Source: Verrucomicrobiales bacterium (GTDB taxonomy: Bacteria > Verrucomicrobiota > Verrucomicrobiia > Limisphaerales > SXTU01). Taken from it: a stretch of DNA of 35,036 nucleotides. Positions 16,162 through 22,291 of this stretch are shown here, piece by piece. The stretch covers positions 1 to 35,036 of the forward strand of contig SXTU01000125.1 of the NCBI GenBank assembly GCA_005791875.1, given 5' to 3'. Under the pieces are notes generated by a model that saw nothing but the letters and a program-made list of their open reading frames with translations, searched no databases and was not told the origin of the DNA. The translations under genes were made by a program, and so were the position numbers. The number at the start of each line of letters is the position of its first letter. Within the stretch, counting starts at the first letter, position 1.

Positions 16162-17370
16162 TCAAACGGTTTTCCAAAACGCTGGCAAGCGCGGGCTGGG
16201 CGGGTGGATCGAAGCGAACCGCCCGCCACGCCGCAGAAACTCCGCGTGCCGTGCGATGACTTTCTCCTCGTTCTCCGCGTTCACCGCGAGCAGGCACAGG
16301 CCGACATTTTCCAGCACCAACGCCTCGGACGGGCGCACCGCGAGCCGCGAACCGGGCATGAACCTCCCCTGCTTCTCCGGCTGGTCGTCCACGGCGAACG
16401 CGAGCCGCGAGCTCAGGCCGGTGTAGTTGATCAGGCAGGACGAACGGCAGCCCGCGCCGTAGAGCGCGATCTTTCGCCCACCCTTCGCCTCAGAGTCCAA
16501 ATACGAGTGCAAGGCCGCGCGAAACTTCGGCCAGCGGTCTCGATACGCCAAGGCCTTCGCCCGTGACTCCGCCACCGCCGCCGCCTTCGGCGCGATGCGG
16601 TTGCCGGTGTAGGTTCCGAATGCGATGAGGATCTGCCCGCTAAACATCGCCGTCTCGACGTGGGTCACCTCCACGCCCACGTCGTTGAGGAAGCGCGTCA
16701 GCGTCTCCGCCGTGAAATGGTTCACATGCTCCTCCCAGATCGCGCTGTAGTCGGGAGCGGTCTGGTTGAACCCGAAGTCCGGCACCTCCGCCAGCACGCG
16801 CGCGCCGGGCCGAAGCATCACGCGCATCGCCTCGGCGAACTCCGGGAGATTCGTGACGTGCTCAAGCACCTGCCTCGTGATGAACAAGTCGCACTGGCCG
16901 AACGACGCGGCCAACTCGCGCGCCACGGCAGGCGTGAAGTAGGCGCGCACCGTCTCGACGCCCAGCTTGCGGGCGGCGGTGACGGCGTCTTGCGCCGGCT
17001 CCAAGCCCAGCAGCTTCGTGAAACCGCGCTCGCGCAGCGCGGCGAGGAAAGTGCCATCGTTGCTCCCCGCCTCGAACACGGGCGAGGGCTTCATCAGCCC
17101 CGGCATCTGCTCGATGGCTTCCACGAGCCGTGGGACATGGGGATTCCACTTCCACGAACTCAGCCAGTTGTAGTCCGTGTAAAACTTCTCCGGCGGAATC
17201 GGGTCCATCAACTGCGTCAGCCCGCAGGCTTCGCAGAATCCGAGCGTGACCGGGTGCGTGTATTCCGCCTGCGCCGGGTCTGTCAGGAAGTGGTGCGCGA
17301 TGGGATGCGCGCCGAACTCAATCAGCGGCGTGACGCGCGAATCCGCACACAAGTCGCAGCGGGGCTTCAT
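16162..17370 (-). CDS. NovU/TylCIII-like sugar C-methyltransferase (first copy)
   Basis: A 402-residue paralogue of the enzyme at 13628-14860 with the same three-part layout. The N-terminal zinc module has C5, C8, C46 and C49 (CDLC and CEAC). The SAM motif is FEAGSNDGTFLAALRERG, and the catalytic Glu-His is in IWEEHVNHFTAETL. The C-terminal domain contains IALYGAGCRSSCLINYTG and VDDQPEKQGRFMPGS. The open frame extends far upstream, but ATG 17370 gives the correct N-terminus, is preceded by GGAGGAG at 8 nt, and overlaps the ADH stop as ATGA. The strong sequence differences between the two copies suggest they methylate different carbons or different sugars, not a recent duplication. Confidence 0.88.
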   Translation of the reverse strand: MKPRCDLCADSRVTPLIEFGAHPIAHHFLTDPAQAEYTHPVTLGFCEACGLTQLMDPIPPEKFYTDYNWLSSWKWNPHVPRLVEAIEQMPGLMKPSPVFEAGSNDGTFLAALRERGFTKLLGLEPAQDAVTAARKLGVETVRAYFTPAVARELAASFGQCDLFITRQVLEHVTNLPEFAEAMRVMLRPGARVLAEVPDFGFNQTAPDYSAIWEEHVNHFTAETLTRFLNDVGVEVTHVETAMFSGQILIAFGTYTGNRIAPKAAAVAESRAKALAYRDRWPKFRAALHSYLDSEAKGGRKIALYGAGCRSSCLINYTGLSSRLAFAVDDQPEKQGRFMPGSRLAVRPSEALVLENVGLCLLAVNAENEEKVIARHAEFLRRGGRFASIHPPSPRLPAFWKTV

Positions 17371-18422
17371 CGCGGCGGCTCCTCCATCCACACGACACAG
17401 CGGCCGGCGGCGCGGCCCTGCTTCAGGTCGGCGATGGCTTCGTTGATGTCGTCGAGCCGGTAGCGCTTGCTCACGAGGCCGTCGAACTTGAGCTTCCCGG
17501 CCTGGCATAGGCGCACGAGCTTTGGGATGTCTACGTCGGGCCGGCAGTCGCCGCCTTCGGAGCCGGTGAGCAGCTTTTTGAAGTGCAGCGGCAGCGTGTA
17601 GAAGCTCGGATGCCGCGCGCTCTTGGTCGGCACGCCGACGAGAATCACCCGGCCCTGCGACGCCGTCATCTCGTAGGCTTGCTCGATGAGGTCGGCGAGG
17701 CCGGTGTTCTCGATCGCCACGTCCGCGCCCGCTGCGCCGACGATCTTGCGGACTTCCTCGACGAGGTTCGCCCCTCGGGAATTGATCGTGTGCGTCGCGC
17801 CCAGCTTGCGGGCCAGCTCGAGTTTTTGGTCGTGCAAGTCCACGCCGATGATGGGATATGCACCAACCATCGCGGCGAACTGCACGAGGTTCAGCCCCAC
17901 GCCGCCGGTGCCGAGGATGACGATGCTCTCGCCGATGCCGAGTTTGGCGTTGTTGTTCAGCACGCCCATCGCGGTCGTGACCGCGCAGCCGAAGAGCGCG
18001 CCGGCCTCGGCATCGAAGTCCGGCGGGATGCGCGTGCAGCGGTTCTCGGAGATGACGGAATACTCGCTGAAGGTCGTGACCCAGCCGGAGTTGATGTGCG
18101 GAAAACGCTTCGAGGTGTAGGCCGCGCCCGGTCCTTGGAGACCGGCGCCCTTGCGCCAGTGGCAGACGACGCGGTCGCCGGGCTTCACGCTGGTCACTCC
18201 CTCGCCGACTTCCTGCACGGTGGCGGTGGCCTCGTGGCCGAGCAGGTGCGGGAGGAACTTGTCCGGCCCCTTCGCGCCCTCGATCTCGTTGATCTGCGCG
18301 CCGCAGATGCCGCTGCAATGAATCTTGACGAGCACCTGCCCGAAGCGCAGCGGGCCGGACTCGATTTCTTCGATGACGAGAGGTTGCTTCAGCTCGGTGA
18401 GGATGGCGGCGCGGAATTTCAT
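17367..18422 (-). CDS. Zinc-dependent alcohol dehydrogenase (MDR family), structural zinc site missing
   Basis: A 351-residue medium-chain dehydrogenase. Catalytic-zinc ligands are visible as C40 in CSGICGAQ, H63-E64 in GHEATATV and C146 in FGCAVTTAMG; the NAD motif is GTGGVGLN (171-178). The loop that in horse-liver-type enzymes carries four structural-zinc cysteines reads HWRKGAGLQGPGAAY and has none. It resembles Zn-dehydrogenases found inside polysaccharide clusters more than housekeeping alcohol dehydrogenases. Likely it oxidises or reduces a sugar or polyol hydroxyl made by the neighbouring transketolase or SDR; this is inferred. Its ATG is 21 bases after the upstream methyltransferase stop, and its TGA overlaps the C-methyltransferase start. 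Confidence 0.87.
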   Translation of the reverse strand: MKFRAAILTELKQPLVIEEIESGPLRFGQVLVKIHCSGICGAQINEIEGAKGPDKFLPHLLGHEATATVQEVGEGVTSVKPGDRVVCHWRKGAGLQGPGAAYTSKRFPHINSGWVTTFSEYSVISENRCTRIPPDFDAEAGALFGCAVTTAMGVLNNNAKLGIGESIVILGTGGVGLNLVQFAAMVGAYPIIGVDLHDQKLELARKLGATHTINSRGANLVEEVRKIVGAAGADVAIENTGLADLIEQAYEMTASQGRVILVGVPTKSARHPSFYTLPLHFKKLLTGSEGGDCRPDVDIPKLVRLCQAGKLKFDGLVSKRYRLDDINEAIADLKQGRAAGRCVVWMEEPPR

Positions 18423-18443
18423 GCGATGGAAAAAGTCTTTGAC

Positions 18444-19106
18444 CTACTCGAAGTAAATGAACTCGTAGTCGCCGGTGAAGCCGAAGTGCTGGTAGAGCCA
18501 GACCCAGGCCTCGGAATCGAAGAACGCCTCGGCCGTGAGCGCCCAGCACTGGAGATTGAACAGCTCCTGCTCGTTGCGGTAGCTCTCCAGCATCACGTAG
18601 CCGTGCTTGCCCACGCGCTGGATCTCGCCGAGCGCAGACTGGAGGTCGGGGATCCGAAGGTTGTGGAGGCAGCCGAGGGAGAGCACGAGGTCGAAGTGCT
18701 TGTCAGCCCACGGATACTTGTCCTGCGCGCGGTGGATCATGAGCTTCGGCCGCACCGCCTCCGGCGCGGTGGCGAAGCCGTGCTTGGAGATGTCGAAGCC
18801 GACAATCTCGGCGTTCGGCAGCAACTGCTGCAACTCGTAGAGCAGATACGCCTTGCCGCAGCCGACATCCAAAATCTTCGCGTCCGCCTTGAGTCCGTAG
18901 GTGGCGATGATCTGCTCGGCGACGGGCTTCCAGCGGCCGTCGTATTTGTAGCCGCCGTATCCGAAACGGCGGTCGCCGTCCCAGTAGTCGAACTCGTATT
19001 CCTTGGCCTTGAGCATACAAGTGACCTTGTCGTCCACCATGCGGTCAATGTATTTGCGCGCCGTCCGCTTGTGCAGCGGGGTGAAGAAGTTTCTGAGTTG
19101 GCCCAT
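18444..19106 (-). CDS. Class I SAM-dependent methyltransferase
   Basis: A 220-residue protein. SAM motif I is ILDVGCGKAYLLYEL (about residues 78-92), motif II ends VGFDIS, and FDLVLSLGCLHNL is the motif-IV region. The N-terminal 75 residues, with a Tyr/Gly-rich YWDGDRRFGYGGYKYDG stretch, are probably substrate-facing and not from a domain I recognise. It is the third gene of the operon in transcription order, 3 bases after the transketolase C-terminal subunit. A small-molecule O- or N-methyltransferase acting on a sugar is the likely role; the substrate is unknown. Confidence 0.83.
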   Translation of the reverse strand: MGQLRNFFTPLHKRTARKYIDRMVDDKVTCMLKAKEYEFDYWDGDRRFGYGGYKYDGRWKPVAEQIIATYGLKADAKILDVGCGKAYLLYELQQLLPNAEIVGFDISKHGFATAPEAVRPKLMIHRAQDKYPWADKHFDLVLSLGCLHNLRIPDLQSALGEIQRVGKHGYVMLESYRNEQELFNLQCWALTAEAFFDSEAWVWLYQHFGFTGDYEFIYFE

Positions 19107-19109
19107 AAT

Positions 19110-20033
19110 TTATTTCGAGAGGAGTTGCTTCGCCTTCGCCGCCAGATTCGCGCTGGTCAAACCATACTTGCCCATGATCTCCGCCTGCGAGCCAAGCTCC
19201 TCGGTGAAGACATCCGGGAAGCCCAGCCGCACGAAGGGCACGCCGCCCTTGCCCGCGTCCATCAACGTCTCCGCCACCGCGCTGCCGAGTCCGCCGACGA
19301 GCGTGTGCTCCTCGATGGTTAGCACCGCCCGCGCCTGAGCGGCGTAGCGCAGCACCCGCGCGGTGTCGAATGGCTTGAGCGTGTGGACGTGCAAGACCGT
19401 CGCGGTGAGCCCGTCCTTCGACAGCAAGTCCGCTGCGTCGAGCGCGACTTGCGTCGTGATGCCCGTGCTGACGAGCAGGACATCCTTACCCTCGCGCATC
19501 GGGATGGCCTCGCCGATCTTGAACCCGCGCACGTCCGACGACACTACCTTGTCGCCGCCCTTCGCGATGCGGATGTAGAGCGGCCCGTGCCAGTCGAGCG
19601 ACTGCATCATCACGCGCTTCATCTCGTCCGCGTCGCACGGCGCGACGACGGTCATGTTGGGAATCGCCCGCATGATGGCGATGTCCTCGTTCGCGAGATG
19701 CGTCGGGCCGAGCGGCGCATAGACCGTCCCGCCGCCGCTGCCGAGCAGGCGCACCGGCAGCTCGTGCAGGCACAAGTCAATCAGCACCTGCTCGTAGCAC
19801 CGGCGCGTGAGGCAGGTCGCGATGGTGTTGAGGTAGGGAATCTTGCCGGACATCGCGAGGCCCGCGCACATCCCGATAATGTGCTGCTCGTAAATGCCCT
19901 CCATGAAGTAACGGTCGGGGAACTCCGCCGCGAACTTCTCCAAGTTCTGCTTCGTGATGTCCGAGCCGACGAAGACCACGCGCGGGTCGCGCTTGGCCAG
20001 CTCGTGGACGGCTAGGAGGGCGGCCTTTCTCAC
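19110..20033 (-). CDS. Transketolase, C-terminal (Pyr plus C) subunit
   Basis: A 307-residue protein equal to the second half of a transketolase. The catalytic glutamate that activates thiamine diphosphate is in FMEGIYEQHIIGMCAGLAM (E49). YAPLGPTHLANEDIAIMRAIPNM and the C-terminal domain from about residue 180 (VLLVSTGITTQVAL, TIEEHTLVGGLGSAV) follow family order. The start is GTG at 20033, with a strong GGAGGT 6 nt upstream, and it overlaps the N-subunit stop as GTGA; an in-frame extension to 20441 is only a shadow of that gene. It must pair with the product of 20030-20854. Split transketolases occur in biosynthetic and sugar clusters as well as in central metabolism; the operon context favours a dedicated biosynthetic role. 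Confidence 0.9.
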   Translation of the reverse strand: MRKAALLAVHELAKRDPRVVFVGSDITKQNLEKFAAEFPDRYFMEGIYEQHIIGMCAGLAMSGKIPYLNTIATCLTRRCYEQVLIDLCLHELPVRLLGSGGGTVYAPLGPTHLANEDIAIMRAIPNMTVVAPCDADEMKRVMMQSLDWHGPLYIRIAKGGDKVVSSDVRGFKIGEAIPMREGKDVLLVSTGITTQVALDAADLLSKDGLTATVLHVHTLKPFDTARVLRYAAQARAVLTIEEHTLVGGLGSAVAETLMDAGKGGVPFVRLGFPDVFTEELGSQAEIMGKYGLTSANLAAKAKQLLSK

Positions 20034-20854
20034 AGCGCCACCTCCAGCTCCTGCAAGAGCGCCTGCAACTCCTCCGGCTTCACCTTCGCCTTGTGATGCC
20101 AGTCCGCGTTGTGCTCGGTGGTCTTGAAGCCCTTGCCCTTCACCGTGTGGCAGATCAGCACGCTCGGCTTGGCCGCATCGAACGGCGTCGCCAGCAACGT
20201 CTCGCGCAGCGTCGGCACGTCGTGCCCGTCCACCTCGCGCACCGCGAAGCCGAAGCTCCGCCACTTGTCCGCGAACGGTTCGAGGTCCTGAATGTCCTTG
20301 CTCGGGCCGTAGGATTGAAATTTGTTGTAATCCACGAGCACCGTGAGGTTCGCCAGCCGGTGTTTCCCCGCGCTCAAAGCCGCTTCCCACACGCTGCCTT
20401 CGTTCGACTCGCCGTCGCCGATCAGCACGAACGTCCGCCAATCCTTCTTATCAATCCGTGCCGCCAGCGCACAGCCGACGCCGATGGACAGCCCATGCCC
20501 GAGCGCGCCGGTGCTGGCCTCCACACCCGGCGTCTTGCGCGACTCGGGATGTCCGCCCAGCCGCGAGCCAAAGTGACAGGAGCGCATCAGTTCATCCTTC
20601 GGGAAAAAACCCTTCTCCGCGAGCATCACGTAGAGTGCGAGGCAGCCGTGGCCCTTGCTGAAGATGAAACGGTCGCGCTCCGGCCACTGCGGGTTCTGCG
20701 GGTTCACGCGCAGGATGTCATCGTAGAGCACGCGAACGATCTCCATCACCGAGAGCGCCGCGCCGACATGCCCACGCCCGCTGCCCACCAGCATTTGCAG
20801 GATGAGCCGGCGGTGATCTTTGCCGCGAGAGTCAATGAGTGCGCGTTGTTCCAT
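20030..20854 (-). CDS. Transketolase, N-terminal (PP) subunit
   Basis: A 274-residue protein equal to the first half of a transketolase. It shows GRGHVGAALSVMEIVRVLY (27-45), SKGHG with H69, GGHPE, TGALGHGLSIGVG (115-127), and the thiamine diphosphate/metal motif GDGESNEGSVWEA (147-159) with N177 in YNKFQ. Together with the C-subunit it would transfer two-carbon ketol units between sugars, in the cytoplasm. I chose ATG at 20854, which gives the normal N-terminus; a GTG at 20891-20893 would add 13 residues with no family match. It is the first gene of the ten-gene operon and diverges from the FAH gene. An 8-bp hairpin directly abuts the chosen ATG. Confidence 0.9.
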   Translation of the reverse strand: MEQRALIDSRGKDHRRLILQMLVGSGRGHVGAALSVMEIVRVLYDDILRVNPQNPQWPERDRFIFSKGHGCLALYVMLAEKGFFPKDELMRSCHFGSRLGGHPESRKTPGVEASTGALGHGLSIGVGCALAARIDKKDWRTFVLIGDGESNEGSVWEAALSAGKHRLANLTVLVDYNKFQSYGPSKDIQDLEPFADKWRSFGFAVREVDGHDVPTLRETLLATPFDAAKPSVLICHTVKGKGFKTTEHNADWHHKAKVKPEELQALLQELEVAL

Positions 20855-20875
20855 CGGGCCAAGGCGATTGGCCCG
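20855..20875 (-). promoter_or_regulatory. Perfect hairpin abutting the first ATG of the glycan operon
   Basis: CGGGCCAA at 20855-20862 pairs perfectly with TTGGCCCG at 20868-20875 around a 5-nt loop. On the minus-strand transcript this 8-bp, GC-rich stem ends exactly at the base before the transketolase N-subunit ATG, where it would cover the ribosome landing site. It could act at the RNA level or be a protein-binding palindrome. Confidence 0.45.
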
Positions 20876-20944
20876 GGATAAATACCGGAGCACCGCCGCG
20901 AGGGGAAGTCAGGAAGTGGCTGTAGCAGCAGCTCACCTCTGCGA

Positions 20945-20973
20945 TTGACACAGGCTTCCCGCTCGCCCGAAAT
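20945..20973 (+). promoter_or_regulatory. Possible sigma70-type promoter for the FAH gene
   Basis: TTGACA at 20945-20950 matches the -35 consensus exactly. After 17 bases CGAAAT at 20968-20973 is a weak -10 match. Transcription would start near 20980, which supports the ATG at 20999 over the one at 20972. The weak -10 and unknown promoter rules of this organism keep confidence low. Confidence 0.3.
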
Positions 20974-20998
20974 GCCGCGGCTGTTGCCACACCACCAC

Positions 20999-21862
20999 AT
21001 GAAACTCTGCCGCTTCAAGACCGGTGCCGCCTGCCACCACGCCCGCATCGGCCTCACCACGGACGACGCCACGGTGCTCGACCTCTCCGCCGCCGGGGTG
21101 AAGTCGCTCACGGCGTTGCTGGAGGGCGACAACCTGGTCGCCGTGCTCCAAGCCCTGATGACGTTGCCGATGCCACGTCTGCCGCTGGCGGAGATCACGC
21201 TGCTTGCGCCCGTCGAGCAGCAGGAAGTCTGGGCCGCGGGCGTCACTTACCTGCGCAGCAAGAAGGCGCGCATGGATGAGTCGGAGTTCAGCGCCAGCGC
21301 TTACGACCGCGTCTATGAGGCGGAGCGGCCGGAGATTTTCTTCAAGTCGCTGCCGGAGAAAGTCATCGCCACCGGTGGCGACGTAGGCATCCGCCGGGAC
21401 GCGAAGTGGAACGTGCCGGAGCCGGAGCTGGCCCTTGTGTGCAACTCGCGCGGCAAGGTCGTCGGCTACACCATCGGCAACGACATGAGCTCGCGCGACA
21501 TCGAGGGAGAGAACTTGCTCTACCTGCCGCAGGCGAAGACTTACCTGAAGTCCTGCGCGGTCGGTCCGTTCATCACCGTCGGCGCTAGCGAGGCGCAGGC
21601 GCGGGCGTGGGCCATCTCAATCGAGATTCACCGTGGCGGCGTGGCGGTGTTCAACGGCGAGACATCCGTCGGGCAGATCAAGCGCACGTTCGATTCGCTC
21701 GCGGAGTTTCTCTTCCGCAGCCAGAGCTTCCCGCACGGCGCGGTGCTGCTCACCGGCACGGGCGTGGTGCCGCCGGACAACTTCACCCTCGCCGCCGGCG
21801 ACCGCGTGCGCATCGGCATCTCCGGCATCGGCACGTTGGAGAATCCCGTGGCCATCGTCTGA
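20999..21862 (+). CDS. Fumarylacetoacetate hydrolase (FAH) family protein
   Basis: A 287-residue cytoplasmic enzyme of the FAH superfamily, which cleaves or decarboxylates 2-oxo acids in sugar-acid and aromatic breakdown. Metal ligands expected in the family appear as Glu in RPEIFFKS, ExE in VPEPELALV and Asp in GNDMSSRDIEG; GPFITVG and LLTGTGVVPP are family landmarks in the C-terminal half. The particular form with GVTYLRSKKARMDES and KWNVPEPELALV is close to enzymes annotated in arabonate or 3-deoxy-2-keto sugar-acid pathways, but substrate cannot be fixed. ATG 20999 was chosen over 20972 and a TTG at 20945 because it begins MKLCRF, the normal start. It leads the plus-strand sugar-metabolism block. 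Confidence 0.88.
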   Translation: MKLCRFKTGAACHHARIGLTTDDATVLDLSAAGVKSLTALLEGDNLVAVLQALMTLPMPRLPLAEITLLAPVEQQEVWAAGVTYLRSKKARMDESEFSASAYDRVYEAERPEIFFKSLPEKVIATGGDVGIRRDAKWNVPEPELALVCNSRGKVVGYTIGNDMSSRDIEGENLLYLPQAKTYLKSCAVGPFITVGASEAQARAWAISIEIHRGGVAVFNGETSVGQIKRTFDSLAEFLFRSQSFPHGAVLLTGTGVVPPDNFTLAAGDRVRIGISGIGTLENPVAIV

Positions 21863-21949
21863 AGTAACCACCGTCCGGCCCTCGCGTCCTCCCTCTGAAC
21901 AAACCGGCAGGCTTTCCTGCCACTCACCCAAACCAAATTGAAACATCGC

Positions 21950-22258
21950 ATGAAGAAGCAATTCATCGCTGCCATCGTGCTGGGCGGGTTCGTCGCGTTC
22001 AGCCCGTCGTCCCAAGCGCAGGAAAAGAAGCGCGGCCCGGACGCCGCCGAGCAGTTCAAGCAGCTCACCGAGTTGCTGGCGCTCACCGCCGAGCAGACGC
22101 CCAAGATCGCGGCCCTCGTCAAGGAGCAGGTCGAGAAATACGACAAGTTCCTCGCCGAGGCGGCCGTCAAGCGCAAGAAGCAGTGGTCGGCGCACGCGCA
22201 CTTTGATTCACCGGGCGGCAGTGGTTTCCCACTGCCTCCCTTTTGCTGCCGCTGGTGA
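21950..22258 (+). CDS. Small exported protein, Spy/CpxP-like, possibly truncated
   Basis: A 102-residue ORF with a good signal peptide (MKKQFIAAIVLGGFVAF, cleavage near SSQAQ) followed by a charged helix with LTELLALTAEQTPKIAALVK, which resembles the LTPEQ-type helical repeats of Spy/CpxP-like periplasmic proteins common in this phylum. The last 20 or so residues (from about SAHAHFD) are encoded by a terminator-like hairpin and look like unselected sequence rich in Gly, Phe and Pro. Relatives are usually some 30-40 residues longer in the helical part. The gene may therefore be truncated or frameshifted near 22195. The ATG at 21950 was chosen over a TTG at 21938. The function is unknown. Confidence 0.6.
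   Translation: MKKQFIAAIVLGGFVAFSPSSQAQEKKRGPDAAEQFKQLTELLALTAEQTPKIAALVKEQVEKYDKFLAEAAVKRKKQWSAHAHFDSPGGSGFPLPPFCCRW
22217..22244 (+). terminator. Hairpin followed by TCCCTTTT, inside the 3' end of the small ORF
   Basis: GGCAGTGG at 22217-22224 pairs perfectly with CCACTGCC at 22229-22236 around the loop TTTC, and TCCCTTTT follows. It has the form of an intrinsic terminator yet lies 14-40 bases before the stop codon of the 21950 ORF. It separates that gene from the sugar dehydrogenase gene. Confidence 0.5.
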
Positions 22259-22291
22259 ATGACACCCGCAGCCGCCCGTCCATCCAGCCTG

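Noticed and set aside
15630-16229. In-frame N-terminal extension of the cupin gene to 16229
   Set aside because: The extra 26 residues overlap the upstream methyltransferase and have no family-like sequence; ATG 16151 fits the operon spacing.
20033-20441. N-terminal extension of the transketolase C-subunit ORF
   Set aside because: It is a shadow of the N-subunit gene; GTG 20033 has a strong Shine-Dalgarno and a GTGA overlap.
19110-20854. Split transketolase as pyruvate dehydrogenase E1 or 1-deoxy-xylulose-5-phosphate synthase halves
   Set aside because: GHVGAALS, GALGHGLSIGVG and EGIYEQHIIGMCAGLA segments match split transketolases best; E1 or DXS signatures are not seen.
21906-21921. 6-bp hairpin GGCAGG/CCTGCC after the FAH gene as a terminator
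   Set aside because: No T-run follows; it may be chance in GC-rich sequence.
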